Source: Dioszegia crocea (lineage: Eukaryota > Basidiomycota > Tremellomycetes > Tremellales > Bulleribasidiaceae). Taken from it: DNA of 64,000 nt. The translations under genes and the position numbers were made by a program. Below are positions 51,667-62,845 of this stretch, in pieces. The stretch is taken from contig BCKK01000001.1 in the NCBI GenBank assembly GCA_001600615.1, positions 969,082 to 1,033,081 of the forward strand, written 5' to 3'. The first letter of the stretch is position 1, and every line of letters starts with the position of its first letter. The notes under the pieces are model-generated. The model was not told the origin of the DNA. It worked only from the letters and a program-made list of their open reading frames with translations, and ran no database searches.

Positions 51667-54599
51667 TCAACTCCGGCCAAATCTACCGGTCGAGAAGACT
51701 GCGGGTAGCTCGCCGACAAAATCCCCCATCGGCCTCTCCACCACCACCATTTCCCCTTCGCCAACCCACTCAATCCCCGCTATCGCCCTAAACCTATCAT
51801 GGGTAAACTTGAAGAATTCGGGATCTTCACTCGAAATCGACACCGCCTTCCCAGGCTCACTCGACACCTGCCTGGACAAGGGTGATCCTAGACTACCACT
51901 GCCGTCCGCTGCGATAGGTGTCGATGCTCCGAGATCCGACATGGACGCAACTGATGGACTTGATGCCGACGTCCGCTCTAATTGCTCTTTGGCCTCCCTG
52001 GCCCGTTTTCGCCTGAGTGACTTCTCGAGTGATCCGAGCCCCTTTGTCGCGTCGGCCTTCTTCGGCCGACCGATCAGGTCTAGGTCTAGACGGGCGGTAC
52101 ATACCCAGTCGCTGGACCAGAGGACGATCTTGGCTGATCTGGGAGAAGAGCGGGAGGGTTCGAAAGACGCGGATTGGATAGGGAGGAATTGGTCCCGTAG
52201 TGCCCGGTTTAAAGTCATGATTTGTTGAGTAGGGGCAAGGAGGCGTCGGTCGTCGATGTGGTAGAATGAGATGGACTGGGTGGGGTTGACGAGCGTCAAC
52301 AGAGATGGGTGGGAAGGAGGAAAGACGAGGGCGAGAGGTGAGTGTGGTAGAGTTGGTAATACAGAGTGGGGCTGCGGGGTTAGCTTTGTTTCAACCCGAA
52401 AGAAAGAAAGTACTCACTCGCAATGTGTCCAGATGATATGTTGAGACCTTCCCGCCAAGGTCTGATACCGCTAACCATTGCCCGTCACTACTGACAGCCA
52501 TACACGCCACCTTAGCCAAATCCCCCTTTTTGACTTCTTCCTCCGCATCCCCGCCCATATCATCATCGGATCCAGCATCGCCATTTGTTAAAGCGGGCGG
52601 ACCCATATCCGATTTTCCCTTCTTCCCCTTGGCACGCTTTTGAGGCTTGATGATCCGGCCCGCCGCTGCGACTTCTGAGCGAGAGAAGCACGCAGCCACC
52701 TCTACGCCCACCTCCTCACCGCCCTGCAGTCCCAATACGAGAACCTGACCGGAGATGGCCAAAGCCATGACGAGTCGAGACGAGTCTGGCGTGAAGACCA
52801 GAACGCTCGCTCCCGTGCCGCCTGTGTCTAGCGAGAGGTGCGAGGTGGCTTCGTCGGAAAAGAGCGTAGAGACAAATGTCTTGACTCGTCTAGGGACAAG
52901 CGAGCCAGATGGCAAAGTGGTCAATTGGAACAATTTCGTCTCGTAGAGATCGGAAACCGCCAACCACTTCCCATCGTCCGAAATGGCAGAGGACACCAGC
53001 GTCGTCCTCAGTCTCAAATCCATCTCTAGCACCTTCTCCCATCCCTGCTCTTCCTCGAATATCCGCCAAATCCCTACCGACCTATCTTTCCGGCCCAGTA
53101 CCAATCTCGATCCGGTTGAAATTGAAATCCTGCCGGTACCCCGTCCTCCACCCAGACAACTCAACTTGCGGGTGTACGCCTCTTCAAAGACCGTCTTTGT
53201 GGGACCTTTACTTCGGCCGAGGGGATTACGGAGTCTGTGATTGAGAACCTCGGGTGGGGCGCAGGGGGTAAGGATAAGGTTCATGTCCCATCCGCCACTG
53301 GCAAGGATTGGGGCGATTTCGTTATTTATCGAAATGGATCCAGGAGGCGCGGGAGTGTAAGCAGGGAAGGCAGCCAAAGCCCGGATGTCGTGCGAGTGAA
53401 GTCGTTTTGTAGCGGTGATTTGCCATTGACCATTGACGAGGGTGAATTGACAGACCCGCTGATCTGGTCCGCCGGTAAAGATCGTCTTTCCCTGAGATCC
53501 AGGAATCAGGACCATACCGTCCGCCTTGTGCGCCTGAAAGGCCTGTTTTTGCGCCAGAGATGCGCCGTCCCAGAACACGACCGCTCCAAGAGAATCCGAA
53601 GTGACGATTGTGTGATCTGGAAGAACAGCAGTCCCCCAGACAATCGTCCCCTTGGCTCCCTTTCTCTGGATCTTTATCTTCTCCACCACCGATCGGCCCT
53701 TGATTGACACTCGCCCAGATCCTACAGCATTGGGATCGGCAGAAGGCAGTTCCCACTTCCGGAAACTTGAATCGGAATTGCCAGTGACAAAGTAGGTGTC
53801 TTGCCATATTGACTCGGTTCCATCTTGTGCTAGTCGAGGTGGACCCCAAGCAATGGAGACGGTACGTGTTCGAGATGGGACAGGCTCGCATCGTAGTAGA
53901 TGGGCGGGTGGAGGCTCAAGGCCGGACGAAGTGAGGGATAGGAAGTGTAAGGACGCCGAGGTGGTTGCGAGGGCGAGGATGGAGTGGGTAGGGCTGACGG
54001 ACATAGCCCAGAGGGGGGGCGCAGGAACGGCATATGTTTGCTAGAGGGTCAGATACACAATTCCTAGCCCAAGCTTCCAACTCACCAGTATTCGTCCGGT
54101 GACAAGACAGCGCTCAACGAGATCGCCAGAGTCCGAGCCGGAGGTGTAAAGCCTCAAGTCCGCTAGCTTGGGCACACGATATGACTTTTGCGAGAATGAA
54201 GTCGGATCTCTGATCACCAAGACCATCAGAGATACACCCGGATGTGTCAGAGTTGGCGGTAACACCTGCAAAAGGGTTAGAGCGCCCAAGGCAAATTTTC
54301 AATCTTCATACCTTCTCCATAACCCAATTGCCCATTGACGATTCCTCTGGTGCTACCCATTCCCAGATTTCCACCTCTCCATTTTCCCTAGCGATCACAA
54401 GCACTCCCAGCTCATTGGAAGCCTCGTGGCTTAGCTGCTTTGCTTTGCCCTTGGCAGCAGGGTCTGAGGCTGCCGGGAGGGGTGTAGGGGAGAATGCGAG
54501 GGCGGTAATGGGCGAAGGGGTGTGATCGAAGAACCGGACTCGATGCAGGGGGATGGTCGGTGTAGACAAGAAGGCTGACGCTGGAGCAGGGACGGGCAT
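51667..54599 (-). CDS. UTP4: U3 snoRNP (t-UTP) component Utp4, WD40 protein
   Basis: Nucleolar subunit of the UtpA complex, needed for 18S pre-rRNA processing and linked to rDNA transcription. ATG 54599 starts MPVPAPASAFLSTPTIPLHR and VRFFDHTPSPITALAFSP, the family opening. LGVLVIARENGEVEIWEW is the first blade. Further on are YFVTGNSDSSFRKWELPS and AKGTIVWGTAVLPDHTIVTS with DSLGAVVFWDG, the strongest Utp4 block. FTGGPDQRVCQF, ILASGGWDMNLILTPC and VLGRKDRSVGIWRIFEEEQG then follow. A Lys-rich low-complexity insert (RAKGKKGKSD, SDDDMGGDAEEEVKKGD) breaks the second propeller. The last exon ends with WVGEGEMVVVERPMGDFVGE and LPAVFSTGRFG, the typical C-terminus, before TGA 51667. Few introns: near 52375-52415, 54041-54088 and 54267-54310. 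About 930 residues, the usual size. Confidence 0.9.
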
Positions 54600-54938
54600 G
54601 CTAGCTGTGTAGTGTAGCTTGTTTGTGAGAGGCTGTAGATGTACTGGCTGGATGATGGATTTTGAACTTTTGCATAGAGAAGCGCAATGTTACGTAAAGT
54701 CCCTCTGGCTGGATTGATTCCGGGGCATGTACAAGGACGGATTTTTAGATACAATTGATCATCACACCTCCTAGAGCCACCCGAGGCTGCTTCTACACTC
54801 CGGCACCTCGCCATGTCGTCCGCAGCCTAGGCGATGAAGATTCCAGACCCCAGATAAACCTCCAAAAAAAGAAGCAAAACGGACCAGATTCGAGCTAGGC
54901 TAGGCGTCGAGGTGAAAAGGGGTCGTCTCTGATCAACG
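54600..54938. promoter_or_regulatory. shared divergent promoter, UTP4 / SUZ-domain gene
   Basis: 339 bp between head-to-head start codons; no specific site recognised. Confidence 0.45.
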
Positions 54939-55829
54939 ATGTCGGAGGATGATTGGGAGACTGTACGTCTCTAAGTGACTTGTCTGACATTACAGGCCGA
55001 TCTGACATCGAGTATCACTGCCGCCAAGGCTAAATCAAAATTGTCCCTTCGCGCCGGGGCTCCCACATTTCAACCCCGTCCGCCTACCTCATCAGCTGTC
55101 GAAGCGGGCCCATCACGCGCATCCCCTTCGTCCGGGGCGTATATTGCGAGGACACCAATCGGTCAGACCGATGAGTCAGGGAGAGCGTCAGCGGGTGGTA
55201 GTGGTGCAGGAGGGGATGAGTGGTTTCGAGGTCCGAAACCAGCTTCGAATCGTCAGATATGGGACGCAGCGTGAGTCTGGCACATTGCACCTCTGGGCGG
55301 TCTAATGCTGATGTGATCCAGGAACAATCGCCTTCCATCGCCTCTACCCACCGGCATAGCCTCTCCAGGCATCACTCTCGCTTCCCCTATACCTCAGCCA
55401 GGCATAACGATCCTCCGTCGGCAAGCTGGCGGCGCCGATAAGAAACGAGGCACCGGAACCCAGACTCCCCCGAAAACGATGGAGGAGCGAGAGGAAGAAT
55501 ACCGACTGGCGCGAGAACGCATCTTTGGCGGCGGCGGAGGTGGAGGTGGAGGTGTAGCCTTACCTTCGCCAGTTACGGGAGTATCTGCTGCCGAAGTCTG
55601 GGATGGAGCGTCAGGCGGCGAGAGGAGCAGATCAGGCGGAGCTAAAGCCCGAACATCTGGGCAGGGGATCGTTCGCGGGGAGAGGGTCGCGTCGCCTGCT
55701 GGTCGGCTGTACGAGGGCGGGGAACCTGGGCTGGGTCCGGTTCCTGTACAGGCCGTCAGACGGAGTCCGGCGCCTGGGGTGTTGAGGCAGCCGATGGGGC
55801 CGGGGGAGGGCGGAGGGTTTGGGAGATAG
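54939..55829 (+). CDS. SUZ-domain protein (SZRD1-like)
   Basis: Small, mostly disordered, probably RNA-binding cytosolic protein. Exon 1 is the 8-codon MSEDDWET, followed by a 33-nt GTACGT...TTACAG intron. Exon 2 continues with ADLTSSITAAKAKSKLSL and a Ser/Pro/Gly-rich part with DEWFRGPKPASNRQIWDAA. After a second short intron comes NRLPSPLPTGIASPGITLAS and the SUZ core: ITILRRQAGGADKK, then KTMEEREEEYRLARERIFG, the conserved E-R-E-x-x-Y-x-x-A-R-x-R-I-F-G motif. A Gly run and a basic Ser/Pro/Gly tail follow to the stop. The D-D-W-E(T/x)-A/x-x-D start is also typical of SZRD1-like proteins. No other domain. Total about 270 residues. Confidence 0.75.
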
Positions 55830-56547
55830 GCGGTTGCAGTGACGTAGGGACGATCTTAGGAGGTATGAGAGATGTGGGCATACATGATCCGCAGCGTGCG
55901 AGCATTCTGCGCCTTCACAATTCTAACATCGAGGCCATCCTTGACAACAGGCAGATACTAGCTCAAGTCTTCCAGCAACTCCTCCCAGCCTTGTCGATAG
56001 CTCGCTAGGAAAAGTGGAATACACTGAGCGCCACTAATGCTGATGAGCTCGGGCAGAAAGCAGCGCTGATAAACGGCAATGGCGCTGAAGGGCCGCCCTT
56101 CGGATGGGGTCGCGACCATCCCTGCGTCGTCCTTTCACCGTGACCGTGACTCCTGGACGTCTTGCGAGAGACACGTTGGCCCCTAATTCGACCATTCAAT
56201 GTGTTCATCACCCGCCTAGCAGCGTGCATGCAATTCATCTGCTTACATATGCGCCCTGTTTCTGATTGTGCGCATAGAGCCTGTGTCTGGACGACGTGGC
56301 AGTGGAAGTGTTGACAGTTAAACGCAGCATATTTGGTTGAGTCTGAGCTCGATGCGCGGGTCGTTCGTAAGATGATTACACTTCGCAAGGTGTGCACGTC
56401 AGTAAATACAGGCTGATGAATGTCGATACGGGGACGCGGCTAGGCGTTGACACTGGTATGCTTGTCTTCTTATCAGAAGATCGGAGTCGTGGACAACATC
56501 CGCTTCGTGTAGTGAATTGACAAGAGCGGACATCGGCAGCATGTACA
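55830..56547. other. convergent intergenic region
   Basis: 718 bp between the SUZ gene (+) and TFB4 (-). A minus-strand open frame of 130 codons (56005-56397) is rich in His, Arg and Ser without a pattern of domains or splice sites; judged non-coding. Nothing else seen. Confidence 0.4.
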
Positions 56548-57919
56548 TCAATCTATGACGATCACATCGCTGTCGGCTTTACGCTTCTTCTCCTTCTTTG
56601 GCGGAGGCGGCGGTATTGTCTGCGGCAGTGGGATAGACTCTACATTCCCAGCTAGGGATTTCAGTTGAGGGAGGGATTTGATGGGGAATTTGGTCCTGAA
56701 GAGTCAGCTCAGGTTCAGCATCTCTCGCCGAGGATCCCGTGACGTACTTGCACATCTGGCAGACTGGCAAGGGCTTGCAGAAGACTGGATGTCAGGGTTA
56801 GAAGCCGCGCGATGGTAGATGTACGTACTGCTTAGGCACACACTACAGACGAAGCCGATATCAACGACGTCGTGGTGGCAAAAGCAGACCGCTCGGAAGT
56901 CGACCGCATCTTGTGGAGGGTTCGAAAATGGATTTTGACGGAGCGAGGGTGGTCTCAGATAGATAGTCTGCAGTAGTCAAAATCATCCAGTCTTCACCTC
57001 AGATCGATCACGACGCTAAACTCACATGCAGATATTGAAGCAATCCGCCACGCCCATTCCATCTCCAATACACTCCCTCAGTCAGATGACTCGCCTGCTG
57101 TAGAAAGATCGGCGCTTCCGTACCCGTCGAAGGCGGCGGCAGAGTCATCACGTCGATCGGAATCTTGGCCTTCTGAGCTGCAAACACGCAGTTCATCAGG
57201 CCGACATAACCACCCCTCATCCCCCCACCTGACTTTGCGCCCGAGTCTGCGTCGGCCGAATTTGAGCCTGCACCGGGTGTAGCATTGATGACGAGGATAC
57301 GGGTCTCATTTGCTGTGCCTGTCGATTCGGCCGCTGGCGGTGGGGAATGGCGATTGATGTAGCAGAGAGCTTTGGTCATTGCTGAGACGATGGCGGGAGG
57401 TTCTGCATGTTTTAGCGTGAGGTTCTGTATAGCCCAGTATTACGTACCGTTTATCCCCTCGCCGTCCGTATCATCCAGCCGAGTATCCTCCTCTGCGATC
57501 ATCCCCTTTAAACCCGCTTCCAACCCCTTGTTCAGCATCCCGAACGGATGATATACATTTGGTCCCCTCCCCCTTTCCTGCGCTTCCCCTTCTTGCTCAG
57601 CCGTAGGAAAGAGCAGGCGTGACCGTCCCGCACTCGCCGCAAATACCACCACACGATTGCCCCACCGACTCGCGAGATGCGAATTGAGGAATATCAAGAG
57701 GATATTTATGAATTCGGATAGGCTGACGGGCGATATGGGAACCTTTGTCACGGGTGTTGTGGCTGGAGTGTCGACGTCGATAGCATCATCGTCGAACGCG
57801 CTGGAGGCGGTTTGAGGCGTCGAGAGAAGTGACCAGGATAGGGGATGAATGTCAAGGACGAGGATAAGGAGGGAGGGCGGGGTGATGCGGGGATAGGTGG
57901 CAGACAGAGGAGTTGTCAT
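56548..57919 (-). CDS. TFB4: TFIIH core subunit Tfb4 (p34)
   Basis: Subunit of the general transcription and DNA repair factor TFIIH. ATG 57919 starts [20 protein letters not shown], then [12 protein letters not shown], the von Willebrand A-like fold opening. [20 protein letters not shown] and [20 protein letters not shown] follow. Then [59 protein letters not shown] and [20 protein letters not shown] with [14 protein letters not shown] [14 protein letters not shown]. The C-terminal zinc ring is spliced from short exons: [25 protein letters not shown] and [15 protein letters not shown]. The tail is basic ([13 protein letters not shown]), ending VIVID at TGA 56548. Five introns. Order and zinc ligands fit Tfb4. 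Head-to-head with FOL1. Confidence 0.88.
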
Positions 57920-58318
57920 CTTATCGAGTGGTACACTGCGTCTGTGTTCGCAAGCATGTCAGATGCAGCGGGGAGCACGTCTCAATTGTTGAGAGCGTCA
58001 AAGGCATCCAGGCGCAGAGTGAGTGAGTGATCAGAAGAGCTGCTCCTTTCAGGAGGAGGGATTACGTTATCGCAGGTCCCTGTTGATACTCTACCGCCCA
58101 GCTCGATTTTCAGAGAACGCCGTGGAACAGTGGCTAGTTTATCAGGCTCATACTAAATAGTGTCACCTGAGGGTCCCTCGATCGAAACGAGGCGGCGTTA
58201 AATATTTGTTTTGTTTTTGCTTTTGCCCAGAACACGATTCAGCCGAAGTTTATCCTCGCGAGCCATTTCAGTTTCAGTTTCTGCTAGCAGTCTCCATACC
58301 CTACTGCTCACAGCTATC
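57920..58318. promoter_or_regulatory. shared divergent promoter, TFB4 / FOL1
   Basis: 399 bp between head-to-head start codons. The end next to FOL1 has T-rich tracts (58200-58230). No specific site recognised. Confidence 0.45.
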
Positions 58319-60677
58319 ATGGCAGAGATCACCATAGCCGACCTCCAGATCCATCTTGCCAATGGCCTAGGGCCATCCGCTTTTGGCTTGACAAACCCAC
58401 CACCATGCCTTATATCCCTCACCCTTGTCATCGGCCTCAAAGAGGACCTGTCCTCCGCGAACGAAGACACCATGTCTGGCCTGGACGTCAACTATTCGAC
58501 AGTCAGCAAGCAGGTCTATGCCCTCCTGTCGGATCCTACACGGATATTCAAATCTCCCCTCGAAGCTATGAAAGCTGCGGCAGCTATACCGCTTGCGATA
58601 CCTGCTGTTCGCGATGTTTTTGTGACGCTCGAGCTGCCTCGGGCGCTCCTCCATGCTCGCTCAGTCACACACAAAGTATTCGTGAATTGGAGGCATGATT
58701 TCGGAGACCATGACGTATGTATAAACGCCCTGCAGGTAGCTTGTGTTGTTGGACTGCATCCACATGAGAGGATGGAGAGACAACGTTTGGAGGTGGATAT
58801 CAGCACGCTGTCGTGGGATGAGGAGATGGGGGTCAAGCGTGTTGCGGACGCCAGTCTCGCTGTAAGTGTGCCACTAGGATACAATGATAATGATCACACT
58901 GCTGACACCCGATGTAGTTCCTCGAGAACAGCAGCTACGGTACACTAGAGGTCATGGCCCATTCACTCTCCACTCATATCCTATCTCTCTTACCGGAGAC
59001 TCACACAACGCTTGACTTAGCGGTCCGCAAACCCTCAGCGCTTCCCTTTGGGACACCATCGGTATCCCTTAGCCGAATACTCAGTCCGGCAGAATCTGCA
59101 TCACTCAAACGGAAAGCCAACGAGCTGGAAAGCGAACCTAGCACCTTCACCTCTTCCTCTACTCCTCCCCGCATTTTCATTGCCCTCGGCTCAAACATCG
59201 GCGACCGCTTGTCCCATTTCACCAATGCCATCTCCCTCTTGCAGAAGTATGGCCTCTCCCTCGTCCGTACCGGGCGCCTTTACGAGTCAGAGCCGATGTA
59301 CGTCGAGGACCAAGATCGGTTCATGAACTCTGCAATTGAGGTGCGGGCGGCGGCGGGGATGGATGCTATGAGCGTCTTGAGAGTGTTGAAGCGGGTAGAA
59401 CGGGAAGTGGGGCGGGTCAAGACATTTACGAATGGACCGAGGGTGGTAGATCTGGATCTGGTACACTACGGTGAAGAGGTGGTGAAGATTGGGAAGAAGG
59501 GTGATGTGGAGGATATTGAAGGTATCGGGTGGTTGGAGGTGCCGCACTGGGGTTTGGGCGAGCGGGAATTTGTGCTGAGACCATTAGCAGAGTAAGTCGT
59601 TCGGGGTTGGGTACCATTGGGCCTGTATACCCATATTGTCTCATGGCAACAGCTGACATCGATAGTATCGCTCCAGACTTCATCGATCCCCGACTACGCG
59701 TACCCCTCTCTACCCTTCTCTCGCGACTACCACAGACTATCCCACCCCAACTTGCCCCCCTCATCCCTTTCCCCTCTCCAGCTCTACCACTACGCATACA
59801 ACAACCCACGCCGCGCATCATGGCCATCATAAACGCTACCCCCGACTCCTTCTCCGACGGAGCCGCATCCAACCTCTCAATCCCACACGTCCTCGATTCT
59901 CTTCGTCAGATGTTTGCAACTCCCCATCCCCCTCACATCCTCGATATCGGCGGTATGTCCACCCGCCCCAACTCCACCCCGTGCTCCGAGGCTGAAGAGC
60001 TCGAACGGGTCGTGCCTCTCATCCGTGCGATTCGATCTCTGGGCGACGCAGACGCGGCCATTCGGTCCATATCCATCAGCATCGACACGTACCGCTCACA
60101 AGTGGCTCGTGCGGCCGTGCAGGCTGGCGCATCATGTATTAACGATGTGCGCGGAGGGAGGGAAGAAGGGATGCTAGAGACCATGGCGGAGCTGGGCGTG
60201 CCAGTGGTGCTTATGCACTCCAGGGGTAATTCCACAAGCATGACAACTGCCGCATTGCAGGATTACTCGGAACACGGGGGTGTGATCGAAGGTGTCAGGG
60301 CAGAATTGGGAGAGACGGTTAGACGGGCAGAAAAGGCAGGGGTGAAACGGTGGAATATCATATTGGACCCGGGTTTGGGTTTCGCAAAATCCCATTCTGA
60401 TAATCTTGTGCTTTTGCGCAGATTGGGCGAATTGACGGAAATGGGCAGTGGACTGGAGGGGCTGCCAGTGTTGGTGGGTGGTAGTCGGAAGGGGTTTGTG
60501 GGGCGTGTGATTGGGCGTGAGGTGGCTAGTGAGAGGGGTATGGGGGACGCTGCGGTCTTGGCGTGGTGTACCTCGGCACTAGGCGCAAGGGCAGGGGTGG
60601 AGATTGTTAGGGTTCATGATGTCAGGGCAGCGGGAGAAGTCATGGTGATGGTGGCTGCCATCAGGGATGCGAAGTGA
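58319..60677 (+). CDS. FOL1: trifunctional folate synthesis enzyme (DHNA / HPPK / DHPS)
   Basis: Carries out three consecutive steps of folate synthesis and is the fungal target of sulfonamides. ATG 58319 begins MAEITIADLQIHLANGLGP, the first, degenerate aldolase-like (FolB) copy, with LISLTLVIGLKEDL. A second FolB copy has CINALQVACVVGLHPHERME and TLSWDEEMGVKRVADASLA. After an intron come SSYGTLEVMAHSL and then HPPK: PRIFIALGSNIGDRLSHFTN, LYESEPMYVEDQDRFMNSAI, TNGPRVVDLDLVHYG and VPHWGLGEREFVLRPLAD. The second intron (59592-59664 or so) leads to DHPS: IMAIINATPDSFSDG, ILDIGGMSTRPNSTP, ASCINDVRGGREEG, VVLMHSRGNSTS, IILDPGLGFAKSHSDN and LPVLVGGSRKGFVGRVIG. It ends AGEVMVMVAAIRDAK. The 3' end is copied downstream (see repeats). 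Confidence 0.95.
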
Positions 60678-60765
60678 TCAGGCACGACTGGAGGCACTTT
60701 TATATGCCCTGTTAACGGGAACCTCATATAGGAGCGAACATACAATCCCTTGATATTACGCTGTC
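60615..60765 (+). repeat. direct repeat copy 1: 3' end of FOL1 plus flank
   Basis: 151 bp holding the last 20 or so FOL1 codons, the stop and about 90 bp of 3' sequence. It matches 60787-60919, with blocks such as CAGGGCAGCGGGAGAAGTCA, GCACTTTTATATGCCCTGT and ATCCCTTGATATTACG. Confidence 0.9.
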
Positions 60766-60786
60766 GGAAGAGGAGCTTGATAGAGT

Positions 60787-60919
60787 CATGATGACAGGGC
60801 AGCGGGAGAAGTCATGGGGATGATGGCTGCCATCAGGCACGACTAGATAGGCACTTTTATATGCCCTGTCGGGAATTACATGTAGATGCAAATATACAAT
60901 CCCTTGATATTACGTTGTC
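60787..60919 (+). repeat. direct repeat copy 2: broken copy of the FOL1 3' end
   Basis: 133 bp tandem copy of 60615-60765, starting only 21 bp after it ends. Compared with copy 1 it lacks 17-18 bp between two TCAGG words, which removes the last codons and the stop of FOL1. Small substitutions show that some time has passed since the copying. It probably lies in the shared 3' region of FOL1 and the asparaginase gene, whose stop is at 60953. Confidence 0.9.
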
Positions 60920-60952
60920 CACCGCTTTGACCCTCCAGATCCCACACTCTGA

Positions 60953-62385
60953 TCACACCACTGTCATCTCCCCAGCCACCGGAGTTTCAAACAGCTCCTG
61001 TCGCTGTTTGAAGCTCAAATCTTTCCGACTGACAAGCCAAAGCAACTTTGCAAAGGCCGCCTCGTGCGTGAGGTCGTAACCAGGGAGAACACCGATTGAT
61101 ATGAGGGTCCGACCTTGAGTGTATAGCGGGTACACATTCGGTATGGCACCTGCGTCTGTCAGCATATCCATCACATGCGTCCTTCTCTGGGCCTCAGTAA
61201 CTCACACTGCGAAATAACAACCACCAAGATCTCCCTCTCGACTGCGCCCTTCAACGCCTCCAACACTCCACTCCGCTCCCCAATCGGTAGATTCCCACTG
61301 CCATATGCAGAAAGGATCACAGCTCGGCATTCTGGTAGAGCAGCGATTTGAGCAGAGAGGAGCGAGCCCGTTATGCCAGGATAGATGTGGCATGAGAGGA
61401 CAGTAGGTGATGTGATGAGTGTGACGGTACGTGGTGGGAGGGCGGAGGTGCGGGTTCGGATATGTGGATTTAGATCATGGGCTAGAAGAGTCAGCTATGT
61501 CGGGTATCAGAGATGAGTGGAGGGCCCTACTCATTTTGACATTCATGTTGATTAATGGCGGAACGCAGGGTGTCTGAAATGCGTGGAATAGATTCGCAGA
61601 GACCTTTGTCGCTCGACATCCCATAAGGACCTGACAATATCAGACTTCTACTGAAGTGCTTCAGGACAAAACTCACCTGATGTCCGAATACAACCCCGAC
61701 ACCTGCCCACCCACCCTCGCCTGCAAATACTAGCGAATCCAGCAGGTTCTCCCATCCGTCTGACCGGGGTTGGCTGAGCGGTATTTGCGCACCCGTCACT
61801 GCGATAGGCTTGCCGGCGTTCGTGAATAGGAAAGTCAAGATTGAGGATGTGTAGGCAAGAGTGTCAGTTCCGGAGAGGACAATAAAACCGGAGTAGAGGT
61901 CCCAATTGTCTGATAATAGAGATGCAATGATATTCCATTCTGCCCATGTTAGCCTTCCTGAGAGCTATTGATATGACCATAAGACGTACCGGCTGGAGTC
62001 ATCTCGCTACTGTCCATATGTAGACCCAGGTCTAAGATCTCATACTCCACAACACTCCCATACTCGTTCATAGCCGGCGTGACCAGGGCGGGGTATCGGG
62101 TATTGGCGCCGACTTGGACAGTCTCAACGGGCTCGGAGAATGCGGCGTGCGAAGGGGATAGTGGATCAGATAGAAGGGGGTGTTGTCGGATCCGGCGGAA
62201 GAAAGCATCATTGCGCAGCTGAAGTGTGAGCTTTGTCTCTAGAGACATCAGAGAGATGCGAGGTGAGTCGGACGTACAGGCGAGAATCCATCTTCTGTTT
62301 GCTCGGAGGCGATCGTTCCTCCTGTCCCAATCACAAGGACTTTCCGCCGGGTGGGAGTTCGTGAGCGGGACATGTTGTGCGCCAT
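60953..62385 (-). CDS. L-asparaginase (cytosolic, type I-like)
   Basis: Hydrolyses L-asparagine to aspartate and ammonia. ATG 62385 gives MAHNMSRSRTPTRRK, then VLVIGTGGTIASEQTEDGFS with the first nucleophile Thr (T-G-G-T-I-A). An intron of about 60 nt leads to RNDAFFRRIRQHPLLSDPLS and EILDLGLHMDSSEMTPA (D-S-S-x-M-x-P). The second motif is YSGFIVLSGTDTLAYTSSI with the catalytic Thr-Asp pair. KPIAVTGAQIPLSQPRSDGW and ENLLDSLVFA follow, then GRSGVLEALKGAVEREIL-like ERSGVLEALKGAVEREILVV. The last exon is GAIPNVYPLYTQGRTLISIG, LPGYDLTHEAAFAKLLWLVS and ELFETPVAGEMTVV. All catalytic positions are present. No signal peptide at the preferred start, hence cytosolic. About six short introns. Confidence 0.9.
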
Positions 62386-62845
62386 GATGATCGATAGGTA
62401 TGAGAGGTGACTTGGGAGGATAATCAGGGGGATTGATGGGTGATGTACCTACGGTCAAGTTATAGGCGAAAATCTGAAACAGAAATGGGAAATTCGAAAC
62501 GCCTTCACGTCATCGTGATTTCCCATCTCGATAACGATGGGAAATGGGTGTCGGGAAGATGCGTTGGAGGCTTGGCATAATTGAGTCGCGGAACTTCTCC
62601 TCACGGTCCTCAATGACCATGCTGTCTTTGAGGTGAGAAGGACAAGAGGGGGCATCGTCATGAGGAAGTGTGTCGCGAATTTAATTACCACTTTGGGAAA
62701 TTACCCGTGTCCAAGTTACCGCTTCGGGAAATACAGTCGCGTCGCAGACCGTCGCGTCACGCGTCAAGGAGCGTCATGATCAAGGTGGTCGAAACTCTCA
62801 GTCTCCTTCCAATCTCCTACTAGCCACTCCTCGTCACTTGCCATC
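62386..62845. promoter_or_regulatory. shared divergent promoter, asparaginase / KR-rich protein copy 1
   Basis: 460 bp between head-to-head start codons. The strings CGTCGC and GCGTCA recur several times at 62730-62776 (for example CGCGTCACGCGTCA), and GGGAAATTAC / GGGAAATACA occur as a near repeat at 62696 and 62727. No known site was recognised. Confidence 0.45.

Noticed and set aside
55530..55555. GGCGGA-type repeat in the SUZ gene as a possible microsatellite insertion
   Set aside because: It encodes a Gly run inside the disordered tail and is in frame; ordinary low-complexity coding sequence.
56005..56397. Minus-strand open frame of 130 codons between the SUZ gene and TFB4
   Set aside because: Irregular composition, no splicing signals that link it to TFB4, no recognisable motif.
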